From: an uncultured Synechococcus sp.
GTDB taxonomy: Bacteria > Cyanobacteriota > Cyanobacteriia > PCC-6307 > Cyanobiaceae
Direction: 5' to 3'
Length of the DNA: 64,000 nt
Assembly (NCBI GenBank): GCA_913057985.1
Contig: CAJXPL010000009.1
Location: 22,513-86,512 of the forward strand
Shown here: positions 9,276-19,520 of the stretch, piece after piece
How positions within the stretch are numbered: the first letter of the stretch is position 1
How the letters are laid out: each line of letters opens with the position of its first letter
Notes under the pieces: generated by a model
Told to the model about the DNA's origin: nothing
The model's input: only the letters and a program-made list of their open reading frames with translations
Database searches by the model: none
Program-made: the position numbers and the translations under genes

Positions 9276-10483
9276 CGGCTGCAGTCCTGCGCTGCGCTGC
9301 GCTGCCGACGCAACTCCGCACCGATCGCCAGCCCGGGCTGCCAGCCTGCGGCGATCAGGTCACGCGCCGTTTGTGGCGCTTGAATCCGCCGCCAGCGGCC
9401 CCACCAACGCAGCAGGGGCTTCCATTGCTTCGGCTTAAGGGTCACCACCAGGGCCACCACCTCCGGAGGCCAACCCTGTTGTTCGATGGCCGATGACCAG
9501 ATCGACGGGGCGGCCTCCAAAGGTGGGGATGAATCAACCAGCCAGTCGCGCAGTTCCCCGCACTGCTGCAGCCATTGCAGTTGCGTGCCGGGAATCTGCA
9601 GCCGTTGCGCCACCGCGACTGGGTCCGCTGCTCCCAGAAGAAAAGTGGGCATCAGGGGAAGACCCAGACGTTGGGCCCAGTTCAGTCGCTGCGTGCGGCG
9701 TGGATCGTTCTGAAGCTGCGGGTCCAACAGCGGCAGTGCCTGCCACTGCTCCAAAAGATCCAACGCTTGGGGCCAAGGTTCCCGCTCCAGCAGCCGCTCC
9801 AACTCCATCCGCAGCCGTGTTGCCAGGGCAGGCGGTGCCGCCGCGGCGGGATCTCCCTGACGCCAGGCCCAGGGCCACTGATCCATGGTGCTGCCGATCT
9901 GCTCGCTGCTCTCCTGAGCAAGCTGGAAACCGAGCCGAGCGGCATAGCGGGCGGCCCGAATCACCCGGGTGGGATCGTCCTGAACACTGCAGGCGTGCAG
10001 AAACCGCAACAGACCCGATTCCAGGTCCTCCGAACCATGGTGGAGATCGATCAGCTCACCGGCCACCAGATCAAAGGCCATGGCATTGACCGTGAAATCG
10101 CGGCGGGCAAGGTCAGCCTGAAGGGTTCCCGCCTGCACCACAGGATTCTCAGCCGGGGCGGGGTAGGACTCCTGCCGCGCCGTCGCCAGATCCAGCGGGA
10201 TGTCATCCAGCTGCAACGCCACCGTGCCGAAGGCCCCGTGCTCCTGCACACCGCTGATGCGTTCGGAACCGACCTGACGGCACAGTTCCGCCACAAGCGC
10301 GGCGGCATCTCCCTCCACCACCCAGTCCAGATCAGGAACACCCGACCAGGCACGGCCGCAGCGCTGATGCAACAGCTGATCGCGCACAACGCCGCCCACC
10401 AGGGCCAGGCGTGGGATACCAAGAGCTCGAGCCGCTCCCTGCAACGCCTCCAGAACAGAAGACGGCACACCTGGAAGATCCAT
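9272..10483 (-). CDS. cca: CCA tRNA nucleotidyltransferase
   Basis: 403 aa, class II nucleotidyltransferase of the CCA/poly(A) polymerase family. It adds or repairs the 3' CCA of tRNAs; the tRNA-Arg in this window has no encoded CCA and would need it. The N-terminal catalytic motif LVGGVVRDQLL is followed by DLDWVVEGD, whose two Asp bind metal, and by DFTVNAMAFDL and the RVIRAARYAARLGF segment of the head domain. Some cyanobacteria divide CC- and A-addition between two proteins, and sequence alone cannot exclude that. Only 18 bases separate its start from the divergent kdsD. Confidence 0.9.
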   Translation of the reverse strand: MDLPGVPSSVLEALQGAARALGIPRLALVGGVVRDQLLHQRCGRAWSGVPDLDWVVEGDAAALVAELCRQVGSERISGVQEHGAFGTVALQLDDIPLDLATARQESYPAPAENPVVQAGTLQADLARRDFTVNAMAFDLVAGELIDLHHGSEDLESGLLRFLHACSVQDDPTRVIRAARYAARLGFQLAQESSEQIGSTMDQWPWAWRQGDPAAAAPPALATRLRMELERLLEREPWPQALDLLEQWQALPLLDPQLQNDPRRTQRLNWAQRLGLPLMPTFLLGAADPVAVAQRLQIPGTQLQWLQQCGELRDWLVDSSPPLEAAPSIWSSAIEQQGWPPEVVALVVTLKPKQWKPLLRWWGRWRRIQAPQTARDLIAAGWQPGLAIGAELRRQRSAAQDCSR

Positions 10484-10501
10484 TGCGGGGCTTGCAGGAG
10501 A

Positions 10502-11515
10502 ATGCGTCGATCATCACGGATCCTGTCCTTGTCCGCTCTCACCCGCTGCCTGGAAGAGGAAGCCTCGGCGATCGCTTCTGCTGCTGAACGGTTGAGCAGC
10601 GAGCAGGTGGAAGCCGCCCTGACCCTGCTGGAGCGCTGTGCCGATCGCAAGGCCAAGCTCGTGATCACAGGTGTGGGTAAAAGCGGCATCGTGGCCCGCA
10701 AGATCGCAGCCACCTTCTCGTCGATCGGGCTGATGGCCCTCTTCCTCAATCCCACCGACGCACTCCATGGCGATCTGGGAGTGGTGGCCGCCGAGGACGT
10801 CTGTCTGCTGCTGTCCAACAGCGGGGAAACCAGCGAACTGCTGGAGGTGCTGCCTCACCTCACCCGACGCGGAACCGGGCGGATTGCCATCGTTGGACGG
10901 GCTGATTCCTCACTGGCCCGCGGCAGTGACGTGGTTCTGGAGGCCGGCGTGGACCGTGAAGTCTGTCCTCTGAACCTCGCCCCCACCGCCAGCACCGCTG
11001 TGGCCATGGCCATCGGCGACGCCCTGGCGGCGGTGTGGATGGAACGGCGCGGCATCTCACCGGCAGATTTCGCCCTGAATCACCCCGCCGGGTCCCTGGG
11101 CAAACAGCTCACCCTCACGGCCGCCGACCTGATGGTGCCCGCCAGTCAGCTTCACCCCCTTCAACCCAGTACCCCCTTGCCCGAGGTGATCGGCGGCCTG
11201 ACCCGCGACGGCATCGGCAGTGGCTGGGTCGAAAACCCCGACAGCCCTGGAAGCCTGCTCGGAATCCTCACGGATGGCGATCTGCGCCGGGCCCTGCAGG
11301 ATCACGGTGCTGAAACCTGGAGCCAACTGACGGCGAAGGATCTGATGACCGCCGATCCGATCACAGTGAACGCCGATGTTCTGGTGGTGAAAGCTCTGGC
11401 GCAGATGGAACACAACCGACGCAAACCCATCTCTGTGCTGCCGGTGGTGAATCAAGAGCACCAACTGATGGGCCTGCTGCGCCTGCATGATCTTGTTCAG
11501 GCCGGACTCGCGTGA
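10502..11515 (+). CDS. kdsD: arabinose-5-phosphate isomerase
   Basis: 337 aa, KpsF/GutQ type. Converts ribulose 5-phosphate to arabinose 5-phosphate, the first step of KDO synthesis. Seen: an N-terminal SIS domain (GVGKSGIVARKIAATF, LLSNSGETSELLEVLP, LNPTDALHGDLG) and two C-terminal CBS motifs (about 200-337). An AGGAG sits only one base before the ATG at 10502, which is unusually close, so a slightly later start is possible. It overlaps kdsC by four bases (GTGA), forming a kdsD-kdsC unit. Confidence 0.93.
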   Translation: MRRSSRILSLSALTRCLEEEASAIASAAERLSSEQVEAALTLLERCADRKAKLVITGVGKSGIVARKIAATFSSIGLMALFLNPTDALHGDLGVVAAEDVCLLLSNSGETSELLEVLPHLTRRGTGRIAIVGRADSSLARGSDVVLEAGVDREVCPLNLAPTASTAVAMAIGDALAAVWMERRGISPADFALNHPAGSLGKQLTLTAADLMVPASQLHPLQPSTPLPEVIGGLTRDGIGSGWVENPDSPGSLLGILTDGDLRRALQDHGAETWSQLTAKDLMTADPITVNADVLVVKALAQMEHNRRKPISVLPVVNQEHQLMGLLRLHDLVQAGLA

Positions 11516-12063
11516 ACAAGCTGCGCTGGTGGTTCCTGCGGCATCGCCTGAAATCGATTCAGCTGCTCGTGCTGGACGTGGATGGTGTGCTGACCGATGG
11601 GGGGCTCTGGTTTGATGCCGAAGGGCACTTGAGCAAGCGCTTCGATGTGCGCGATGGTCTTGGGATCCGCCTGCTGCAACAGGCCGGGCTTCAGATCGCC
11701 TTTCTCAGTGGTGGCCAGGGAGGAGCGACCGAGGTGCGGGCCAGGCAACTGGGGATCAGCCACTGCCTTGTGGGCATCAAGGACAAACCGAGCGCCCTCA
11801 CGGCCCTGCAACAGCAACTGGGGGTGAGCGGCGCGCAAACAGCGTTTGTGGGCGATGACCTCAACGATCTGGCGGTTCGGCCGGTGGTTGGTCTGTTGTT
11901 CGCCCCCGCCGATGCCTGTCGCGCCGTCCGTCGCGGAGCCGATGCCGTACTGCGCCGGCGAGGAGGCCATGGAGCCGTCCGCGAGCTGGCGGAGCGCATC
12001 CTCCAAGGGCGTGGCCGCTGGGGTCACTTGCGCCGCGACGGCTGGAAAGACCGCAACGATTAA
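11512..12063 (+). CDS. kdsC: KDO-8-phosphate phosphatase
   Basis: 183 aa, HAD-superfamily phosphatase of the capless tetrameric KdsC type. It removes phosphate from KDO 8-phosphate. The nucleophile motif is VLDVDGVLTDGGLWFD, motif II is the Ser of FLSGGQGG, and the acidic motif is FVGDDLNDL. The GTG start lies inside the stop of kdsD (GTGA), a common translational-coupling arrangement. It ends nine bases from the convergent kdsB. Confidence 0.92.
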   Translation: MNKLRWWFLRHRLKSIQLLVLDVDGVLTDGGLWFDAEGHLSKRFDVRDGLGIRLLQQAGLQIAFLSGGQGGATEVRARQLGISHCLVGIKDKPSALTALQQQLGVSGAQTAFVGDDLNDLAVRPVVGLLFAPADACRAVRRGADAVLRRRGGHGAVRELAERILQGRGRWGHLRRDGWKDRND

Positions 12064-12072
12064 CGATTGCTT

Positions 12073-12852
12073 TCAGACCATCGCCCGGGCCTGCTCCAGC
12101 TGCTCAGCGGTATCCACCGAGAGAGACGTTCCCTGAACCGGGAAGGTAGCAATGGTGAGGCCCGCCTCGATCAACCGCAGCTGCTCGAGCCGTTCCAGAT
12201 CCTCGAGGGGTGAAGCGGGCAGCTGATCCCAGGCGGCCAGCACATCGCCACGGAAGCCATACATGCCCACATGGCCCCAATAGGTGGTGTGCTGATGCCA
12301 ATCGGCCTCAGCCACATCACGCACATGGGGGATGGCGGACCGGGAGAAATAGAGAGCACGGCCGTCGTGGGCCAGCAGGGTCTTGACCACGTTGGGGTTG
12401 TGCACCGAGTCGGGCTCAAGCCCATACACAGGGGTCACCACGGCGGGCACGGGGGCCCTGCGTTGGAATTCCTCGGCCATGGCGTCGATCACAGCAGGAT
12501 CGATGAACGGTTGATCGCCCTGAACGTTGATCACGGCGGTCTCTTCAGCCACGGGCTCGGCATCCCCCCAGGCCAAAGCCATGAGGGAGTGGGCCACCGA
12601 TGCGATGCGCTCACTGCCAGAACTGCAGGATTCCGCCGTCATCAGCACCGGGAAGCCCCAGCCCTCGGCCAAGGCCTTCAACTCAGAACTATCCGTGCAG
12701 AGCACCACAGCTTCAACACGCTGGGCCTCACGGCAGCGTTCCAGCACACGCTGAATCATCGGCTTGCCGCCGATGTCGGCCAGCACCTTGTTGGGCAGTC
12801 GGGACGACTGCAGCCGGGCCGGGACGGCCACCACACACTTGCGAATCGCCAT
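12073..12852 (-). CDS. kdsB: CMP-KDO synthetase
   Basis: 259 aa. Activates KDO with CTP to CMP-KDO, the donor for KDO transferases. Typical blocks are PARLQSSRLPNKVLADIGGK near the N-terminus, INVQGDQPFIDPAVID with the metal-binding Asp, and YFSRSAIPH. The ATG at 12852 is preferred to the TTG one codon upstream; it shares one base with the stop of the upstream GT8-like gene (TGATG). It belongs to a minus-strand unit pcrA - GT8-like - kdsB. No KDO transferase (WaaA type) is seen in the window. Confidence 0.94.
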   Translation of the reverse strand: MAIRKCVVAVPARLQSSRLPNKVLADIGGKPMIQRVLERCREAQRVEAVVLCTDSSELKALAEGWGFPVLMTAESCSSGSERIASVAHSLMALAWGDAEPVAEETAVINVQGDQPFIDPAVIDAMAEEFQRRAPVPAVVTPVYGLEPDSVHNPNVVKTLLAHDGRALYFSRSAIPHVRDVAEADWHQHTTYWGHVGMYGFRGDVLAAWDQLPASPLEDLERLEQLRLIEAGLTIATFPVQGTSLSVDTAEQLEQARAMV

Positions 12853-13562
12853 CAATCCCAGAGCTTCATTGCATCGTCACGGGCGCTGAACCATTCAGCG
12901 GCCAAGGGACCACCCATGGTGCGCTGTTCGCGGAACCAGGGGCCTCCGAGTGTCCAGTGCAGCATCGGGGAGCCCTGTTCTGAGTCCGGAGGAGCCTGCA
13001 CATCCACCAGATGGTTCCATCCGCCCTGAATGGCACCGATCTCATGATCACCCTCGAGCCAGTGGAAGCGGTGCAACTCCAACCCCGTTGCCGTGTTCAC
13101 GTAATCGGGCGTGAGCTTGGTGCAGCGGCTGCAGTTGAGCAGCATCAGGGAGCTCCAGTTCTTCTTCGGGTAGGCGCTCTGCACTTCACCGAGGAATTTC
13201 ACGGTCTCCCCGGGCACGTGCTCGTGCTGCACGCACATCGCGCCATAGGCGTCATCACGCTGATCCCACAGCATCTTGATGTCTGCCCGGCAAAGCATGT
13301 CGCAATCCATGAACATGGCCCAGCCCTGGTAGCCCATCAGATACGGCACCAGAAACCGGGTGAAGGAAAAGGCCGTGCTCTGTTTGGGGTCCCGTTCGCG
13401 ACGAAACAATCCCTGAGCCTCCAACTGAGGCGTCACCAGCGGCGTGATCGCCAGAGGAACACTGCTGTTCTGATAAAGGCTGTCGATCAGAACGTTGGTC
13501 GCCGCCCGCTCTCTGGGGTCGTAGCCGATGAAAATGGGTATCGGCTGACTGGTGGTCGACAC
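12852..13562 (-). CDS. GT8-like glycosyltransferase, unassigned
   Basis: 236 aa, GTG start. Resembles nucleotide-diphospho-sugar transferases: an N-terminal IPIFIGYDPRE strand and helix, a central MFMDCDMLC with a DxD metal/nucleotide motif (near residue 85), then a C-terminal LEGDHEIGAIQGGWNHLVD block that fits the product-side loop of GT8-like enzymes. No membrane span or signal is visible, so it is cytosolic. Its start is 25 bases downstream of pcrA and its stop overlaps kdsB. The position next to kdsB suggests a role in the same surface glycan, but donor and acceptor are unknown. Confidence 0.65.
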   Translation of the reverse strand: MSTTSQPIPIFIGYDPRERAATNVLIDSLYQNSSVPLAITPLVTPQLEAQGLFRRERDPKQSTAFSFTRFLVPYLMGYQGWAMFMDCDMLCRADIKMLWDQRDDAYGAMCVQHEHVPGETVKFLGEVQSAYPKKNWSSLMLLNCSRCTKLTPDYVNTATGLELHRFHWLEGDHEIGAIQGGWNHLVDVQAPPDSEQGSPMLHWTLGGPWFREQRTMGGPLAAEWFSARDDAMKLWD

Positions 13563-13587
13563 AGGCCGTCGATGGCTGGTGAGGAGA

Positions 13588-15978
13588 TTAAGCGGTGGTC
13601 ACGGGCTCGATCGGCGCCAAACGCGGATCAAGGATCTTGGGTCCCATCCCGGCAAACTTGACCGCGATCGACACCTTCTCACCACTCCCGAAGGTGTGGG
13701 TGATTTCGCCAACCCCGAAACTGGCGTGAATCACCTGATCTCCGACTTGCCAGCTGCGTCCGGGGGCTGGGCCAGCCTGACGGCGACGCACGGCATTGGC
13801 AGGTGCCGATGACGGCTTGTCGCGGTCCACACGGGTGAGCCGGTCAAGGCGCCGTTCCCGCCGGAGCGCTGCCCCACCGGTCTGCGGAAGATCTCCCTGA
13901 ATCAGAGCTTCCGGCAGCTCGGACAAGAAGACCGACGGCACGGCCGCTTCCCGCATGCCGCCCCAGAGACGACGTTCACAGGCATGGGACAGGAACAACC
14001 GTTCCTTGGCTCGCGTGATGCCCACATAACAAAGCCGACGCTCCTCCTCCAGTGAGGCCGGATCATCCAGGGATCGGTAGCTGGGGAACAACCCCTGCTC
14101 AAGGCCCACCAGGCACACCACAGGAAATTCGAGGCCCTTGCTGCTGTGCAGCGTCATCAAGGTGACGCGATCGGCCGCCGTGTCCTTGTTGTCGGCATCG
14201 CTGGACAAGGCCGCAGTGGCCAGGAATCCCTCCAGGTCGCCCTCGTCGTTTTCCTCCTGGTACTGCAAAGCTGCGTTCACCAGTTCCTGGAGGTTGCGGC
14301 GGCGCTCCTCCGCCTCATCGGTGCCATCGGCAATCAACTCGCTGACGTAGCCGCTCTTCTCCATCACCTGCTGGATCAGCTCCGAGGGCGCCACCTCACG
14401 GCTGCGGGCCTGAAGATCGTTCACCAGATCGCAGAACTGCAGAAGCCCCTTCGCGGAGCGGCCACCCAGGGAGCGCACAGCTTCGGGATCACTCACCACG
14501 TCCCACAGCGGAATCCCCAGTTGGTTGGCCGCATCGGTGAGGCGCTGAATCGTGGTCTTGCCGATGCCGCGTTTCGGCACGTTGATGACCCGCAGCAGAC
14601 TGACCGTGTCGGCCGGATTCACCAGCAGCCGCAGATAGGCCAGAAGGTCCTTGATTTCACGGCGGTCGTAGAAGCGCAACCCCCCCACCACGATGTAGGG
14701 GATGCCCCAGCGCACCAGGGATTCCTCGATCGCGCGGGACTGGGCATTGGTGCGATAGAGCACGGCCATGTCACCCCAGCTGAGCTCGGGATTGGCGGCT
14801 TCCATCGTGCGAAAGCGGTGCACCACGGCTTCCGCCTCGGCGATCTCATCGTCACAGCGGGTGAGGGTGATCAGCTCCCCCTCTCCTCGCGTGGGACGGA
14901 GCACCTTGTCGATCCGTTCGCTGTTGTTGGCGATCAGAGCATTGGCCGCCTCAAGGATCGTGGCGGTGGAGCGATAGTTCTCCTCCAGCTTCACCATCGT
15001 CCGGGTGGAGTCATCCGGCGCCTGATCACCGAAATCGTCCTGGAACCCCATCAGGATCGTGAAGTCAGCCGCACGGAAGCTGTAAATGCTCTGGTCGGCG
15101 TCACCGACCACAAACACCGAACGGCCCGACCAGTCCTCAACATCCTGAGGATCCTTGCCATCGGTCACCAACAGCTTGATCAGGTCGTACTGGGTGCGGT
15201 TGGTGTCCTGGTATTCATCCACCAGCACATGGCGAAAGCGGCGGTGCCAGTAACTGCGCACCTGCTCGTTCTGCTGGAGCAACTGAACCGGCAGCAATAA
15301 CAGATCGTCGAAATCCAAGGCGTTGTTGGCCGCTAGGGCTTTGCGATAACGCCGATAGACATCAGCCGTGAGCTTGCCCCGCTGGCCTTCGGCATTCGCC
15401 TCAAGCTGGTCCGGCAGCCAACCCTGGTTCTTGGCATTGCTGATAGCCCAGCGGGTCTTCTTGGGCTCGAACCGCTTGGGATCGAGCTGCAGCTCCTGGG
15501 TCACGATCTCCTTCACCAGGCTCTGGGCGTCGGCCTCGTCGTAGATCGAAAACTGCTTGGTCCAGGTGAGTCCTTCCGCGTCCTTGAACTTGTCGATGTC
15601 GTAGCGGAGCATCCGCGCAAACAGGGCATGGAAAGTGCCGATCCACAGCTCCTTGGTCACCTCCCTGTAGATCCGTGAGCGCAGCTGGCGCTGCTCCACC
15701 GGAGGCAGGGTGCTCCAGGGCTGGCCGTACTGACTCTGGGCCAGACGCTGTGCCAGAAGAATCTCAAGCCGCTCCTTCATCTCGCGGGCGGCTTTGTTGG
15801 TGAAGGTCACCGCCAGGATCTGGGCAGGATCGGCACCGTGCTCACCGATCAGATGAGCGATCCGATGGGTGAGGGCACGCGTTTTGCCACTGCCAGCTCC
15901 CGCCACCACCAGTAGGGGCCCCTCGTGATGGTCCACCGCCCGTCGTTGGGCGTCGTTAAGGCCGGCCAGAAAGCTCAT
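13588..15978 (-). CDS. pcrA: UvrD/PcrA-type DNA helicase
   Basis: 796 aa superfamily I 3'-5' helicase for repair and replication restart. Walker A is GAGSGKT with Lys32; motif II is VDEYQDTNRTQ; motif III GDADQSIYSFRAAD; motif IV-VI blocks VTLMTLHSSKGLEFPVVCLVG-like and YVGITRAKE are present. The C-terminal end (QVGDQVIHASFGVGEI) is a Tudor-like RNA-polymerase interaction module typical of PcrA. It is upstream of the GT8-like gene and kdsB on the same strand with a 25-base gap, probably by compaction and not function. Confidence 0.95.
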   Translation of the reverse strand: MSFLAGLNDAQRRAVDHHEGPLLVVAGAGSGKTRALTHRIAHLIGEHGADPAQILAVTFTNKAAREMKERLEILLAQRLAQSQYGQPWSTLPPVEQRQLRSRIYREVTKELWIGTFHALFARMLRYDIDKFKDAEGLTWTKQFSIYDEADAQSLVKEIVTQELQLDPKRFEPKKTRWAISNAKNQGWLPDQLEANAEGQRGKLTADVYRRYRKALAANNALDFDDLLLLPVQLLQQNEQVRSYWHRRFRHVLVDEYQDTNRTQYDLIKLLVTDGKDPQDVEDWSGRSVFVVGDADQSIYSFRAADFTILMGFQDDFGDQAPDDSTRTMVKLEENYRSTATILEAANALIANNSERIDKVLRPTRGEGELITLTRCDDEIAEAEAVVHRFRTMEAANPELSWGDMAVLYRTNAQSRAIEESLVRWGIPYIVVGGLRFYDRREIKDLLAYLRLLVNPADTVSLLRVINVPKRGIGKTTIQRLTDAANQLGIPLWDVVSDPEAVRSLGGRSAKGLLQFCDLVNDLQARSREVAPSELIQQVMEKSGYVSELIADGTDEAEERRRNLQELVNAALQYQEENDEGDLEGFLATAALSSDADNKDTAADRVTLMTLHSSKGLEFPVVCLVGLEQGLFPSYRSLDDPASLEEERRLCYVGITRAKERLFLSHACERRLWGGMREAAVPSVFLSELPEALIQGDLPQTGGAALRRERRLDRLTRVDRDKPSSAPANAVRRRQAGPAPGRSWQVGDQVIHASFGVGEITHTFGSGEKVSIAVKFAGMGPKILDPRLAPIEPVTTA

Positions 15979-16040
15979 GGGTGGAGATTAGTGGTGCTTA
16001 GATGCCTCCAACGCAGCTGCGGATGACTGGCGAGGTCTCG

Positions 16041-16895
16041 ATGCCATCCCCTAAAGGGTCACAGCGCGCGATTCTGGTTCCGGCTCCACCGAAATGTGCC
16101 AGTCAGACCCTCGCGGCCCTGCTGAGCGATCACCTTGATGCGCCGGTTGTTCGCCACAAAACCACCAAGGGATTCGGACATCTGCTCCTGAACATTCCAG
16201 AGCTTGGGCGCCGCGAACGTTGGATGCGCAGGATCCGGTTTCACCAACCGCACAAACGCCTCTTGGTTTACGGGCATTACCCGGCCTCCCACCACAACCT
16301 CAAGCAGCTCAAGCGGCGCTACAGCACAGCAGCGGTGGTGATGCCAGTGCGCCCCCTCGGCGCCTTGTTGTGCTCCCTGATTCACCACACCCGACGCAAG
16401 AGCTACGGCCCCCTCGACCTCCGCTGTCCAGGACTCACGGATGGCATCCCGAACCTCCATCAGCGCTCAGAAAGCGATTTGTTCCACCTTCTGGGCATCC
16501 TCTATCTCCCCCAGATTCATCTACTGATTCGCAGCTGGATCGAAGCAACAAAAACAAACAACACCCCTCTCTTTTTTGTGCCTTTCGAAGGCATCACTAG
16601 AGCCCAAAGCGACTTGCTCGCCAAGATCAACCCACTCTTGCCCGAGGACTACCAAAGCCCCCTGCAGCCCGACAGAACAAACAATGCGGTCAAGGTCAAC
16701 ATGTCAACGACTCGGAAAATCAAAATCGAGGACATTGACTTCAACCAACGGGAATCCGTTGAGGCGATCGCCACGAAGCTGTTCGGCTGCGACGACAACC
16801 TGGGCGACCTCCTGCCCTACCTCCTCTCCGACCTCCACTCTCCTGAAAGAGATTGCATCGCCCCTCTGACCTGGGAATTCAACAGCCATCAGTAA
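16041..16895 (+). CDS. sulfotransferase-like protein
   Basis: 284 aa. Probably a PAPS-dependent sulfotransferase fold. The N-terminal strand-loop AILVPAPPKCASQTL resembles the 5'-phosphosulfate loop, and VMPVRPLGALLCSL resembles the 3'-phosphate-binding segment, though neither is canonical. The ATG at 16041 is chosen because GAGG stands five bases upstream and the P-loop then falls near the N-terminus; an in-frame ATG at 16002 is only 23 bases from the divergent pcrA start. The next gene lies in the same frame, 27 bases after the stop. Substrate unknown; a surface polysaccharide is the likeliest. Confidence 0.6.
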   Translation: MPSPKGSQRAILVPAPPKCASQTLAALLSDHLDAPVVRHKTTKGFGHLLLNIPELGRRERWMRRIRFHQPHKRLLVYGHYPASHHNLKQLKRRYSTAAVVMPVRPLGALLCSLIHHTRRKSYGPLDLRCPGLTDGIPNLHQRSESDLFHLLGILYLPQIHLLIRSWIEATKTNNTPLFFVPFEGITRAQSDLLAKINPLLPEDYQSPLQPDRTNNAVKVNMSTTRKIKIEDIDFNQRESVEAIATKLFGCDDNLGDLLPYLLSDLHSPERDCIAPLTWEFNSHQ

Positions 16896-16922
16896 AGTCA
16901 ACACTCAGCAATCCGAAGTTTC

Positions 16923-17747
16923 TTGCCCTTCTCTCGCACCCAGAAACGCATTCGCAGAGAGTTGCGAGAGCAGCGTGCTCTCCTAAGCCTGGCCATCGAG
17001 CGCAAGACGTTAAAGATCAGGCGCGACAATCTTGATCGCGTCGTGTTTTACCCAGAACACAACATTGCTTTTAATAGAATCGCCAAAAGCGGCAATTCAT
17101 CCGTCATTCTTTACCTGGATGAAGCGATCCGGGGCCCAAGCAGCCATCAAAACGACTACAAGCAAGCCAAACGGAGTGCCATGGGCACAGGCAAAAGCCT
17201 GATGGAAATGACGGGGACAAAACAAGACCGAGCATGCCTGAAAAGGGCTTTATTTTTTACGGTCGTTCGCAATCCCTGGACGCGGACATTATCTGCATTT
17301 CTTGACAAAATTGCCAACGGTCCTCAAGACAAATACGGATCCATTCCAGGATTTGGCGACAACAGCCAAGCCGGCTTCGAAAGTTTCATCACCTTCCTAG
17401 CAAGCGGCGGACTGCACGCCAACCACCACTGGAAACCACAGAACGATGCGTTACTCCTGCCCGCATCCCAGTTCAAAAGCATTTGCAGGCTTGAACATCT
17501 CTCGACCGAACTGCCCAATGCCTTGGCCCAATCAGGCTTAACGCTGCCCAGCTCCGAGCAGCTGCAACAACCGCACCGGATTGAAAGCAACCAGCACAGC
17601 AAACTCACCCAAGCTTCCAGCAAGCTGTCGCGCTACTACAGCCTTAAAACCATCCAGGCTGTGGCAGATCTCTATACAGACGACTTCAAGCTTGGGAGCT
17701 ACAGCCTGGACCCCCGCAGCATCGGCTTGAGCCTGCAGAGCAGCTAA
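16923..17747 (+). CDS. sulfotransferase family protein (Sulfotransfer_2-like)
   Basis: Up to 274 aa. The P-loop-like NRIAKSGNSSVILYL and the block FTVVRNPWTRTLSAFLDKI match the 5'- and 3'-PAPS-binding regions of the carbohydrate sulfotransferase family. No ATG precedes the P-loop: the drawn start is TTG at 16923, and GTG at 17043 is an alternative that would trim 40 residues. Neither has a clear ribosome-binding site. Base composition is less GC-rich than the flanking kds genes. It lies between another sulfotransferase-like gene and kdsA, 44 bases before the latter. Confidence 0.75.
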   Translation: MPFSRTQKRIRRELREQRALLSLAIERKTLKIRRDNLDRVVFYPEHNIAFNRIAKSGNSSVILYLDEAIRGPSSHQNDYKQAKRSAMGTGKSLMEMTGTKQDRACLKRALFFTVVRNPWTRTLSAFLDKIANGPQDKYGSIPGFGDNSQAGFESFITFLASGGLHANHHWKPQNDALLLPASQFKSICRLEHLSTELPNALAQSGLTLPSSEQLQQPHRIESNQHSKLTQASSKLSRYYSLKTIQAVADLYTDDFKLGSYSLDPRSIGLSLQSS

Positions 17748-17761
17748 AGGAAGGCGGGTAG

Positions 17762-18640
<879 letters not shown>

Positions 18641-18643
18641 TGC

Positions 18644-19495
18644 GTGTTGGCACAGGAGAACCTCTTGGCCTCTGACGCAACCTTTCTGCTCGGCGTTGGC
18701 GCCCAGAAAGCAGGAACCACCTGGCTGCACGATCAACTCAACCGCAGGAAGGATGCTGATTTCGGTTTCCTGAAGGAGTACCACGTTTTCGATGCGCTGG
18801 AGCTGGAGCACTTTTCCTCCTTCAGGCCCAAGAACCCCACACCATGGAAGTGGCGAACCTGGCGTCGGGCGCGGTTCATCGCACAACCCGAGCGCTACTT
18901 CGACTACTTCGCATCACGGCTCAAACCACCCCAGATCCGACTCACGGGGGACATCACCCCGTCCTATGCCGGGTTGAGCGCGGAGAGTTACCAGCGCATC
19001 CAGAAGGCCTTCGCCCAACGCGGCGTGCAAACGCGGGCGGTGTTCATCATGCGCGACCCGGTGGAACGGTTCCTGTCACAGCAACGCATGCAATTGCGCA
19101 AGCGTGGCCTGCTCAAGCCGGAACACGAAGTCGAACATCTGAGCAAGGCCAGCCTCAAGCTGCTCAAACGTGACTCTCCTCGGAGCGATTACCCCGCGAC
19201 CCTCGATGCACTCCGGACAGGTCTTGCAGCCTCCGACGTGTTCGTCGGCCTCTACGAAACCCTGTTCACAGCAGCAGATCACCGTGCCTTGTGCCGGTGT
19301 CTGGGCATCCCAGAGCAGATCCCCGAACTGAGCCACCGGGTGAATGCCAGTCAGGCCACCACAGCTGTTCCAACGGAGGTGTTGCGGCGTCTTGGGCTCC
19401 ACTTCGCCCCATTGGTGACGGCGGTCCAGGAACGTTGTCCGGATCTCGGAGTTGAACAACACTGGGCCACCGCGATGACCTGGAGAGACGCCTAA
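18644..19495 (+). CDS. sulfotransferase family protein
   Basis: 283 aa, GTG start. The 5'-PSB loop LLGVGAQKAGTTWLHDQL and the 3'-PB region AVFIMRDPVERFLSQQRMQ are canonical for PAPS-dependent sulfotransferases, and FLKEYHVFDAL fits the substrate-side segment. It is soluble and has no signal peptide. The start is three bases after the kdsA stop, so kdsA and this gene are probably co-transcribed. The inference is sulfation of a cell-surface glycan; a small-molecule or protein target is not excluded. Confidence 0.85.
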   Translation: MLAQENLLASDATFLLGVGAQKAGTTWLHDQLNRRKDADFGFLKEYHVFDALELEHFSSFRPKNPTPWKWRTWRRARFIAQPERYFDYFASRLKPPQIRLTGDITPSYAGLSAESYQRIQKAFAQRGVQTRAVFIMRDPVERFLSQQRMQLRKRGLLKPEHEVEHLSKASLKLLKRDSPRSDYPATLDALRTGLAASDVFVGLYETLFTAADHRALCRCLGIPEQIPELSHRVNASQATTAVPTEVLRRLGLHFAPLVTAVQERCPDLGVEQHWATAMTWRDA

Positions 19496-19520
19496 GGCGA
19501 CCCACCGCACAGCAAGCCCG

